Assembly (NCBI GenBank): GCA_023248875.1
Contig: JAHFDT010000001.1
Coordinates: forward strand, 63,802-102,405
Direction: 5' to 3'
Length of the DNA stretch: 38,604 bases
From: Myxococcales bacterium
Lineage (GTDB): Bacteria; Myxococcota_A; Polyangia; Palsa-1104; SHYY01
The notes under the pieces: model-generated
The model's database searches: none
Told to the model about the DNA's origin: nothing
The model's input: only the letters and a program-made list of their open reading frames with translations
Program-made: the position numbers and the translations under genes
In this document: positions 21,079-28,766 of the stretch, in pieces
How the letters are laid out: every line of letters starts with the position of its first letter
How positions within the stretch are numbered: position 1 is the stretch's first letter

Positions 21079-21279
21079 GTGATTGAAATCATTATCGAGG
21101 TCCACGGCACCGCGTTTCTGCGCAAGAGGGTGCGCATCCTCGCCGGCACGCTGGTCTACGCCGGGCGCCGCCGCTTTAGCGCCGCCGACGTCAGTGCGAT
21201 TCTTGCCAGCCGCGACCGGCGCCGTGCCGGACCGACCGCTCCTGCGCATGGCCTCACCTGGGTCCGGGTGGATGACTAG
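21079..21279 (+). pseudogene. truA: 5'-truncated truA (tRNA pseudouridine synthase A) C-terminal remnant
   Basis: IIIEVHGTAFLRKRVRILAGTLVYAGRRRFSAADVSAILASRDRRRAGPTAPAHGLTWVRVDD matches TruA C-terminus; no TruA N-terminal sequence upstream in any frame. Confidence 0.82.
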
Positions 21280-21434
21280 GGGTTGTCCTCAAAGTCCGGA
21301 CCGAGTTGGGCGAAGTTCGCAGTCCGGATCGCGCGGAGCGACGAGGGCGCCTACTGGCGATAGACAACCGAGGAGCGATAAAGCGAGCCGCGGCGAGAAC
21401 GAACCCGACGACAGGAGGACTTTGAGGACAGACC
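21280..21434. repeat. Palindromic element B, related to element A
   Basis: TGTCCTCAAAGTCC (21284-21297) / GGACTTTGAGGACA (21417-21430) arms; core GGAGCGACGA..CTACTG..GAGGAGCGA shared with element A. Confidence 0.8.
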
Positions 21435-21447
21435 TTAGTACAACTTG

Positions 21448-22098
21448 CTACTTGGGCAGGCCTCGGAGGGGCGAGTGGCGGGCATTGTACCGCTTGTTGG
21501 CCTCCCTCTTTCTCTGCACCTCCGCCTCCATCGTGTCGCTCAGCTGCCGGAGAGCAGCCGCGTCGACGAGCGAAGGCTGGGTCAAGAGACCCGTGCGCAG
21601 CATCGTCTCGGCGATGTGTGCCGTCCCGGGCACGCCGCGGTGCGCCGCTTCGAAGATCGTCGCTGCGTCCGGGTGAGCCTGCCCCTGAATAACGCCGGTC
21701 CGCGCGCCGACGTGCCAACCCGTGAATGCACCGGCCACAGCACCGGCGGCGGTACCAATCGCCGCGCCTGTGCCACCAGTATTTCCGGCAAAGGCTGCAC
21801 CCGTGACAGCACCCAGCCCACTTCCAACCAGCGCGCTGACCGCCGCACTCCGGGTCCGCTGAGACTGCTCCTCCCTGCGAAACGTAGCGAGCGCGGGGTT
21901 GGCGCGCAACCACCGGTTGAAGTCGCGCTGGGCCCGGACTCGCGGCGTTAGCTTGGCGCGCAGTCGACCGAACTGCTTCGCGGTCAGATTCTTGCCGCCT
22001 TGCGGCATGAGCTTGCCAAGCCACCCCATAGATCCCATAGGCGCAGCATCGACGGACGCCGCAAGAAGAACCAAGATCAGGCTGAATTTATAGGACAT
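21448..22098 (-). CDS. Secreted protein with glycine-zipper segment, function unknown
   Basis: Signal peptide MSYKFSLILVLLAASVDA; GSGLGAVTGAAFAGNTGGTGAAIGTAAGAVAGAFTGWHVGARTG; RBS GAGGAG before ATG. Confidence 0.8.
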   Translation of the reverse strand: MSYKFSLILVLLAASVDAAPMGSMGWLGKLMPQGGKNLTAKQFGRLRAKLTPRVRAQRDFNRWLRANPALATFRREEQSQRTRSAAVSALVGSGLGAVTGAAFAGNTGGTGAAIGTAAGAVAGAFTGWHVGARTGVIQGQAHPDAATIFEAAHRGVPGTAHIAETMLRTGLLTQPSLVDAAALRQLSDTMEAEVQRKREANKRYNARHSPLRGLPK

Positions 22099-22304
22099 GA
22101 TCTCCTCACGGTTCTTGAGTTTTAATAAGGTAATGGCGCAGACCTGGGTTTTTGATCGACAAAAATACCGATTCGTAGATCAGATTTCCCCACACAACGC
22201 CAATTCCTAACACGATCTCTGTTCGCGTACTTGAAATGCGATTGCCCTGAGCGATGCGTTCGGCACGGGTGACTTTGTAGCAGCAGTGTGCTAATTGCCA
22301 CAGA

Positions 22305-23378
22305 ATGTCCCGCCGCCCACGCCTCAAGGTCCTTTCCCGGTCGCTTGGTCTGGTTGCGCTCGGAGCCCTTTTGCATCTCGCTTGCGAACACGCGACACCG
22401 TCCAGCCAAGCCGCGCCCGGGCAGCGTCCCGAGGAGCTCGGCGAGGCGTTGGCAAAGATCGACGAGACCGTTATCACCGTTGGAGAGTTTCAAAATCGCA
22501 TCAACCAACAATCGCCCTACGTGCGGGCGCGCTATACGTCGATCGAGCGCAAGAAGGAGTTCCTCGACAATTTGGTGCGCTTCGAGGTGCTGGCCAAGGA
22601 GGCGCGCGGTCGGGGGCTGGAGAAGGATCCCGAGGTGCTGCTCACGATGAAGCAGCTCATGATCCAAAAGCTCATGAAGGAGGAGTTCGAAAGCCGGGTG
22701 AAGCTCGAGGACATCAGCGATGCCATGTGCCAGGCCTACTTCAATGCTCACCCGGAGGAGTACAACAAGCCGGAGGAGGTGCGGGTAGCGCACCTTCTGG
22801 TCAAGGATGAGAAGAGCGCTAAAAAGGTGCTCGCTGATCCGCGGGTGAAGGGGCAAGAGGGTGAGAACTTTAGGAAATTGGTGGCGGAGTATTCGCAAGA
22901 TCTGGCCACGAAAGAGCGCGGGGGCGACCTGCGTTATTTCGATGCGGCGAGTAAGGAGATCCCGGCGGAGATCGTGAAGGCGGCCTTTGCGCTGCAGAAT
23001 ATCGGCGATGTTTCGGCGCCAGTGCGCTCGAGCGCGGGACTGCACATTCTCAAGCTGACGGGGCGCCATAAGGCGCTCAACCGCAGCTGGGAAGAGGTCA
23101 AGCTGCAGATCCGCAACAAGCTCTACCGCGATCGGCGACAGACCGGTATGGAGGAGTTCGTCAAGGGGTTGCGGTCGAAGGCCAAGATCGAAGTGCACGA
23201 GGATCGGCTGGCCAAGGTCCGCATCGAAGGGACAGGGCCGGAGGCCTATCGCGGGCCGGGTGTACCGCCGCCCGCGCCGGGGATGTTCCACCCGGGGGCG
23301 CCAGGCGCACCTCAGGCGGGTCCGGCCATGCCGGGGACGCCCAGTGGTGCAGGCATGATCCAGCCGCCCGGGCAGTGA
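22305..23378 (+). CDS. PpiC/SurA-type peptidyl-prolyl isomerase lipoprotein with Pro/Gly-rich tail
   Basis: LLHLAC lipobox-like; VAHLLVKDEKSAKKVLADPR...FRKLVAEYSQDLATKERGGDLRYF; PPPAPGMFHPGAPGAPQAGPAMPG tail. Confidence 0.9.
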   Translation: MSRRPRLKVLSRSLGLVALGALLHLACEHATPSSQAAPGQRPEELGEALAKIDETVITVGEFQNRINQQSPYVRARYTSIERKKEFLDNLVRFEVLAKEARGRGLEKDPEVLLTMKQLMIQKLMKEEFESRVKLEDISDAMCQAYFNAHPEEYNKPEEVRVAHLLVKDEKSAKKVLADPRVKGQEGENFRKLVAEYSQDLATKERGGDLRYFDAASKEIPAEIVKAAFALQNIGDVSAPVRSSAGLHILKLTGRHKALNRSWEEVKLQIRNKLYRDRRQTGMEEFVKGLRSKAKIEVHEDRLAKVRIEGTGPEAYRGPGVPPPAPGMFHPGAPGAPQAGPAMPGTPSGAGMIQPPGQ

Positions 23379-24307
23379 TGCGCACTGCCCTGATGGTGGT
23401 GCTGGGGGTGCAAAGCGCCCTGGCGGCGCCGGCCACGGTGGAGCGCATTGCGGCGGTGGTCAACCAGGAGATCATCCTGCTCTCCGAGGTGAAGGAGCGG
23501 GCGGCGATGTTGGCGCAGGCGGGCGAGGTGGGCGAGGGGCAGCTCAAGCAGTTGGTGGAACGGATGGTCGAGGATGTCCTGGTGGTGCAGCAGGCGGTCG
23601 AGTTGAAGCTCACCGTCGAAGAGGCCGAGATCGACCGCGCCGCCGACGAGGTGATGAAGCAGAACCACCTCGATGCGGCGCAGTTCAAAGAGGCGCTGAG
23701 TGCGCAGGGCTATACCCTCGCCGCCTATCGCCGGGACCTGCGGCGACAGCTCTTACGGCTCAAGGTGATCAACGCTGCGGTGCGCTCGCATATCTCGATC
23801 AGCGACGATGAGCTCAAGGCGTTTTATGAGCAGAGCGCACGCCAATCGGGCGGCCGGCGGCAGAGCCATCTGCGCCATGTGCTGGTGGCGCTCCCGGCGG
23901 GCGCTGACGAGAAGGAGGTGGAGCGACGGCGCCGGATCGCGCTGCGGGTCGTCGAGCAGGCGCGTGCGGGCACGAGCTTCGCCGAGCTCGCCAACACCTA
24001 TTCCGACGATGGGGCGACCAAGAAGGAGGGCGGCGACCTAGGCTGGGTCGAGCCGGGCGTGCTGGAGAATGCGGTCGACGAAGTGGTGCTGACCCTGGAG
24101 GCGCCGAGCGAGGTACGCGGACCGATCAAGACCGCGCGTGGCTTCGAAGTGTTGCAGCTGGTCGAAAAAAAGGAGGGCGATGTGCGGCCCTTTGCCGAGG
24201 TGAAGGAGCAGCTGCGGCAGCAGCTCTATGCGAGCCAGCTCGAGAAGCAGACCTTGGCGTGGCTGACGGAGCTACGCAAGAAGGCGCATATCGAAATCCG
24301 GCTGTAG
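23378..24307 (+). CDS. SurA-like periplasmic peptidyl-prolyl isomerase
   Basis: VERIAAVVNQEIILLSEVKERA; QSHLRHVLVALPAGADEKEVERRR...FAELANTYSDDGATKKEGGDLGWV; stop/start overlap with previous gene. Confidence 0.92.
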   Translation: MRTALMVVLGVQSALAAPATVERIAAVVNQEIILLSEVKERAAMLAQAGEVGEGQLKQLVERMVEDVLVVQQAVELKLTVEEAEIDRAADEVMKQNHLDAAQFKEALSAQGYTLAAYRRDLRRQLLRLKVINAAVRSHISISDDELKAFYEQSARQSGGRRQSHLRHVLVALPAGADEKEVERRRRIALRVVEQARAGTSFAELANTYSDDGATKKEGGDLGWVEPGVLENAVDEVVLTLEAPSEVRGPIKTARGFEVLQLVEKKEGDVRPFAEVKEQLRQQLYASQLEKQTLAWLTELRKKAHIEIRL

Positions 24308-24347
24308 GTTCTTTTCTTGGCCGGCAAGGCGTGTGATAATCCCGCAC

Positions 24348-25619
24348 ATGATCATGCGTGTGCACAACCTCCTCGGGCTCGGTGTGTTGCTGGTGGGCTG
24401 CGGTAATGTGGGCGTGGGAGGGGGCATGGCGGATCTGGCCATGGCGCCCGCGTCCGATATGGCGAGCCTTTCTGGCGAGGACATGGCGACCAGCCCGGGT
24501 GCGGACCTGGCGACTCCAGGGGGGGATATGGCTGGCGCTTCCGCCGATATGGCGGTCACCGGTCTCCAACCCGGCTCGCCCTGGCCGATGCAGGGGCGCG
24601 ATGTCCGACACCAGGCGCTCAGCCCTTCGAAGGGACCCCAGGCCGCGCAGGTCAAATGGAGCTATCTGACCGGCGGTGTGATCCACTCCTCGCCGACGAT
24701 TTCCGCCGATGGCACCGTCTTCGTGGGCTCCGCCGATAAGAAAGTCTATGCCCTCGATGGCCAGAGCGGGAACAAGGTCTGGTCGTTTCCCACGCTGGGG
24801 GAGGTGAACGCGGCGGCGGCGCTGGGAGTGGATGGCACCGTCTACATCGGTTCGACAGATGCGATCGTCTATGCGCTCAACCCCCAGACGGGCACCAAGA
24901 AATGGTCCTACACGACCTCCGGCATCGTCGTGACCGCGCCGGCCCTCGGGACGGATGGGACGGTCTACATCGCCGGCAACGACACCTACTATGCGCTCGA
25001 TGGTCAGACGGGCACCAAGAAGTGGTCCTATCCCACGCCCGATATTGTGGCCTCTTCACCGGCGATTGGCCCCGACGGAACCGTGTACGGCGCCTCCGGC
25101 TCCACCGTCTACGCGATCAATTCTAAAACGGGCACCAAGAAGTGGTCCTATACGACCACGGAATGGATCACCAGTTCACCGACGGTGGGCGACAATGGCA
25201 TGGTCTACATCGGCAGCGGCGACAAGTACGTCTACGCGCTCGACGGGCAGACGGGGACGAAGAAGTGGTCGTATCTGACCGCCTACTACGTCGAGAGTTC
25301 GCCCGCGGTCGGGGCGGATGGCACCCTCTTCGTGGGTTCCGATGACAAGTATGTCTATGCGCTCAATGGGCAGACCGGGGCCGTGAAGTGGTCCTATCTG
25401 ACGGGTGGCTACGTCGGATCATCGCCCGCGATCGGCAGCGACGGGCTCCTCTACGTGGGTTCGAGCGATAACAAGATCTACGCCTTCGATGGCCAGACGG
25501 GCGCGAAGAAGTGGTCCTATTCTACGGCGGGCTACGTGACCAGCTCGGCAGCGATCGGTGCGAATGGTGTGATCTACATCGGCTCGAATGACAAGAAGGT
25601 CTACGCGATCGGACCTTGA
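24348..25619 (+). CDS. Lipoprotein with DMA/DLA-repeat linker and eight PQQ-type beta-propeller repeats
   Basis: Lipobox LLVGC; DLAMAPASDMASLSGEDMATSPGADLATPGGDMAGASADMA; eight WSYxT...SSPAIGxDGTVYVGSxDKxVYALDGQTGTKK repeats. Confidence 0.9.
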   Translation: MIMRVHNLLGLGVLLVGCGNVGVGGGMADLAMAPASDMASLSGEDMATSPGADLATPGGDMAGASADMAVTGLQPGSPWPMQGRDVRHQALSPSKGPQAAQVKWSYLTGGVIHSSPTISADGTVFVGSADKKVYALDGQSGNKVWSFPTLGEVNAAAALGVDGTVYIGSTDAIVYALNPQTGTKKWSYTTSGIVVTAPALGTDGTVYIAGNDTYYALDGQTGTKKWSYPTPDIVASSPAIGPDGTVYGASGSTVYAINSKTGTKKWSYTTTEWITSSPTVGDNGMVYIGSGDKYVYALDGQTGTKKWSYLTAYYVESSPAVGADGTLFVGSDDKYVYALNGQTGAVKWSYLTGGYVGSSPAIGSDGLLYVGSSDNKIYAFDGQTGAKKWSYSTAGYVTSSAAIGANGVIYIGSNDKKVYAIGP

Positions 25620-25625
25620 AGTGGT

Positions 25626-26312
25626 TTAGGATGCACGCAAGGTGAATTCGCGGTGCACTAGGAGGTTGCAACCCCTCGGCTCGACGAGAAACGACCAACC
25701 TCGACCGATGCGACCGTCAAACGAAGTCAGCCACCAGACATCGACGGCCCAGCCTGGCTGACCGCTTTCACAGGGCGGTATCCAACCCACGGCTTCGAGA
25801 TCGCCGAGATGGGGGGCACGCACGGTGGTGGCCGCGCGGATTTCGGCGAACTCTTTCGAGCGCCGGACCGAATCGACCGCACCGTGGCCAATTCGACTGT
25901 CCACCTCGCGCCGCCAAGGGGAGACCAGCCGGGTCACCTCCGCTTCCCATTCAAGGGTGAGATCGATGGCGTAGCTCTCGTCGGCGGGCAGCTCGGTGAG
26001 ATCGGGGAGATCAAACTCGGGGTAGAGATTGCGCTGGCTGATCTCTGCCAGGCGTCCCTCGAGGGTCGCCTGAAATCGCCGGAAGGCGGCGCCATCATAG
26101 AAGAGGTGCACGTGGAGCGTCAGCTTGCGAGACGGGAGTCGGTGATCCCAGTCGAGGAGGGCCACCACTTCGTGCAAGGGCTGGGGCCGAAATGGCATCA
26201 GCTTGGGGACAGCCGCCGCCAGTTTCTCACGCTCGGTGGATGCGATCGATTGCTGCTGGACGCGTGGATGCAGAATGAGACCTTCGACGATCGCGCTACG
26301 GATCCGATCCAC
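25626..26312 (-). CDS. Hypothetical protein (228 aa)
   Basis: Complete ORF 12 nt downstream of hisG on same strand; no motif recognised. Confidence 0.65.
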   Translation of the reverse strand: MDRIRSAIVEGLILHPRVQQQSIASTEREKLAAAVPKLMPFRPQPLHEVVALLDWDHRLPSRKLTLHVHLFYDGAAFRRFQATLEGRLAEISQRNLYPEFDLPDLTELPADESYAIDLTLEWEAEVTRLVSPWRREVDSRIGHGAVDSVRRSKEFAEIRAATTVRAPHLGDLEAVGWIPPCESGQPGWAVDVWWLTSFDGRIGRGWSFLVEPRGCNLLVHREFTLRAS

Positions 26313-26324
26313 GCCCCCACCCTA

Positions 26325-26942
26325 TCATACTTGCACGCTCGCCCGCAGCCGCCCGATCAGCTCGTCGATGGCCCCGCGCCGCAGCTTCCAACTCGCCCGA
26401 TTGACCACGACTTGAGCCGACACCTCGAGGATCGTGGCCACCTCGCGCAGCTGGTTCTGCCGGAGGGTCTCACCGCTGGCCACGAGATCGACGATGCAGT
26501 CGGCGAGACCGGTGAGCGGCGCCAGTTCGATCGAGCCATAGAGCTTGATCACCTCGGCCACGAGTCCGTGCTCTTCGAGGTAGCGCCGCGTGAGGTTCGG
26601 GAACTTGGTGGCAATGCGCAGGTGGAGCGGGTCCGCTCGCCGAGCCGCCGGTTCAGCCAGCGCCAGCCGGCAGCGTCCGATGCCGAGGTCGAGCGGCCGA
26701 TAGAGGTCGCGGCCCTGCTCATCGAGGATATCCCGGCCGGCAATGCCGAGATCGGCGGCCCCATGTTCGACAAAGGTGGGCACGTCGCTATCGCGCACGA
26801 CGTAGATGCGCAGCCCATCGAGATCGTGCACGAGGCGCCGCGAGCCCTTGAGCCCCGCCAAAGCGATGCCGGCACGGGCAAACAGGGCCACCGCCTCGTC
26901 GAGCAGGCGCCCTTTGGGCAGCGCGAGAGCGAGCGGGGTCAT
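26325..26942 (-). CDS. hisG: ATP phosphoribosyltransferase, short (HisG_S) form
   Basis: LALPKGRLLDEAVALF, RDSDVPTFVEHGAADLGIAGRD, ATKFPNLTRRYLEE, IKLYGSIELAPLTGLADCIVDLVASGETLRQN; about 205 aa without C-terminal regulatory domain. Confidence 0.95.
   Translation of the reverse strand: MTPLALALPKGRLLDEAVALFARAGIALAGLKGSRRLVHDLDGLRIYVVRDSDVPTFVEHGAADLGIAGRDILDEQGRDLYRPLDLGIGRCRLALAEPAARRADPLHLRIATKFPNLTRRYLEEHGLVAEVIKLYGSIELAPLTGLADCIVDLVASGETLRQNQLREVATILEVSAQVVVNRASWKLRRGAIDELIGRLRASVQV
26917..26941. repeat. Direct repeat copy 1 (25 bp) within the 5' end of hisG
   Basis: GGCAGCGCGAGAGCGAGCGGGGTCA, identical to 27790-27814. Confidence 0.97.
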
Positions 26943-26952
26943 ACGCGCGTAC

Positions 26953-27147
26953 CTACCCTCCGGGTTTTTCCTTCACCGGCCATCGCGGCAGAGCGCCGGT
27001 GCGGTGGCAAAGTGCGATCATCTCCTCGAGCCAGGCCAACCGTTGGGCGGGGGTGGCGGCCAGTGCCAGGGTCAGTTGGCGGCGCTTCGCGTCCCATCCA
27101 CTGTCCCATTCTCCGCTCGTTGAATCCGTGGGTCGCTCGTCATCCAT
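26953..27147 (-). CDS. Small protein (64 aa), partner of upstream nucleotidyltransferase
   Basis: MDDERPTDSTSGEWDSGWDAKRRQLTLALAATPAQRLAWLEEMIALCHRTGALPRWPVKEKPGG; 8-nt overlap with nucleotidyltransferase 3' end. Confidence 0.7.
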   Translation of the reverse strand: MDDERPTDSTSGEWDSGWDAKRRQLTLALAATPAQRLAWLEEMIALCHRTGALPRWPVKEKPGG

Positions 27148-27646
27148 TGTCGAGCTCCCTGCGCTGTACGATCGCCTCCAACGCTTCGATATCCAGCAGA
27201 TCCTGCGGCCGCCCGGCGAGCCGCTTCAGCTCGATCAAGTCTGGAATCGACGCAACCCGTACCGAGGTGTGCAAAAGCGCGATCCACTGTGCACCGGACC
27301 ATAAGCGTTCGAAGTCGATGGGATGCTCGACGAACAAGTCGACTACCCGCATCGGGTTCGCCGGATCCCACATCGAGAACACCCGCAGCCCCTTGTTCTG
27401 GATCCAGCTGGCGCGGATGATAGGGTCCGCGAACTCGATGGCGTTGACCGGCGCGCGGGGCCGAAAGCCCAGGTTTTCGAGGACGGCCAGCACCTTGCAG
27501 GCCTCCACGGGCCGGAGGTCGACGACGAGGTCGACATCTGCCGTAAGACGCGCATACCCGTGCAGCACCGTGGCAAGCCCTCCGACGACGACGTAGCGAG
27601 CCTCGGCGCGATTAAGCGCTTCGAAGATCGGCTCGAAGAGGGACAC
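27140..27646 (-). CDS. Nucleotidyltransferase-fold protein (MNT/AbiEii-like), probable GTG start at 27646
   Basis: YVVVGGLATVLHGYARLTADVDLVVDL = GG...H...R.T.D.D nucleotidyltransferase motif; IPDLIELKRLAGRPQDLLDIEALEAI C-terminus. Confidence 0.85.
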   Translation of the reverse strand: MSLFEPIFEALNRAEARYVVVGGLATVLHGYARLTADVDLVVDLRPVEACKVLAVLENLGFRPRAPVNAIEFADPIIRASWIQNKGLRVFSMWDPANPMRVVDLFVEHPIDFERLWSGAQWIALLHTSVRVASIPDLIELKRLAGRPQDLLDIEALEAIVQRRELDNG

Positions 27647-27652
27647 GATGGC

Positions 27653-27675
27653 AGTATAGTCCGTCCCGACAGGAC
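27653..27675 (-). promoter_or_regulatory. Candidate promoter/operator of the nucleotidyltransferase gene, possibly leaderless
   Basis: Minus strand TATACT (27658-27653) only 6 nt before GTG; dyad GTCC-TGTCG-GGAC (27675-27663) immediately upstream. Confidence 0.4.
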
Positions 27676-27789
27676 ACAAAAGTACCTTGGCCGACAACCG
27701 CGTGTGCGGTCGAATCGATGGCGCGCACCGCTCAGCCTGAAATAGTCTGACGCCAGCGATTCGGGACACAACCACTGCGGTGTACTGTA

Positions 27790-27814
27790 GGCAGCGCGAG
27801 AGCGAGCGGGGTCA
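27790..27814. repeat. Direct repeat copy 2 (25 bp), starting at the bacterioferritin stop codon
   Basis: GGCAGCGCGAGAGCGAGCGGGGTCA identical to 26917-26941. Confidence 0.97.
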
Positions 27815-28285
27815 CCGACGTCGTTTGGCCACTGGTGCGGCAGTGGGCGTCGCGCCGATATCGCGCAACATCTTGCGTAGCTCGAGGCTGTGCAGCTCCT
27901 CCTGCCCGATCATGGTGCGCGCGAACTCCTCGATGTAGACGCTCGCCTCCTTCACCTCGTCGAGTAGCTGCTTGTAGAGTCCGAGCGCCTGCTCTTCGTG
28001 GTGCAGGCTTTCGCGCAGGATCCGCTCGACCGAATGTTCGTAGCTCTCTTCGATCGGTGCAATCCGTTGGCTCGGATGGCCTTCCAAACCGGTCAGGATT
28101 TCACCCGCCTGCTGGGCGTGCAGCAGCGACTCGGAGGCCTGCTGCTTCATGAATTGCACAATCGGCAGCCGGTTCGGCCCGACCACCATCAAGGAGTAGT
28201 GGGTGTAGCGCACCACCCCCGCCAGCTCGAATTCCATGATGCGGCTGAGGAGCTGGTGCACCTTGGGGTCGTTGAGTTTTCGCAT
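27812..28285 (-). CDS. Bacterioferritin-like/ferritin-like protein
   Basis: MEFELAGVVRYTHYSLMVVGPNRLPIVQFMKQQASESLLHAQQAGEILTGLEGHPS...EEQALGLYKQLL...FARTMIGQEELHSLELRKML. Confidence 0.88.
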   Translation of the reverse strand: MRKLNDPKVHQLLSRIMEFELAGVVRYTHYSLMVVGPNRLPIVQFMKQQASESLLHAQQAGEILTGLEGHPSQRIAPIEESYEHSVERILRESLHHEEQALGLYKQLLDEVKEASVYIEEFARTMIGQEELHSLELRKMLRDIGATPTAAPVAKRRR

Positions 28286-28502
28286 GGTGGGGCGCCCAGC
28301 TTACCACGACTGGCATAAAAAGAGGGCTGGACATCCGGGGCAGAATAGCCAATACTGCTTGAAGCGTCCGAGCTGGAGCGCGGACATCGTGTCTGGAAGT
28401 CGATCGAATTCTTCGATTTTCTCCGTCTCAAACCTGACCACTCCAGCGCAATGACAACGGCGACCGAGCTGGGCGCGCGGCCGGCCACGTAAGGGAACAT
28501 CG

Positions 28503-28703
28503 ATGGAAAAAGGTACAGTGAAGTGGTTCAATGATGCGAAGGGATTTGGCTTTATCACGCGCGAGGGCGCACCGGATGTGTTCGTGCACCACACGGCCAT
28601 CAACTCCGAGGGCTTCCGTAGCCTGTCGGAGGGTGACCAGGTGCAGTTCGACGTCGTCCAGGGCCCGAAGGGGCTCCAGGCCGCCAACGTCAGCCGCCTC
28701 TAA
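28503..28703 (+). CDS. Cold-shock protein (CspA family)
   Basis: [30 protein letters not shown]...[20 protein letters not shown]. Confidence 0.97.
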   Translation: MEKGTVKWFNDAKGFGFITREGAPDVFVHHTAINSEGFRSLSEGDQVQFDVVQGPKGLQAANVSRL

Positions 28704-28718
28704 AGGCCACTTCACCAG

Positions 28719-28757
28719 ACGGGCTCCGACAGCGATGTCGGGGCCCGTTGTATTTTT
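28719..28757 (+). terminator. Rho-independent terminator after csp
   Basis: ACGGGCTCCGACA-GCGA-TGTCGGGGCCCGT then TGTATTTTTG. Confidence 0.85.
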
Positions 28758-28766
28758 GCGGCGGTC

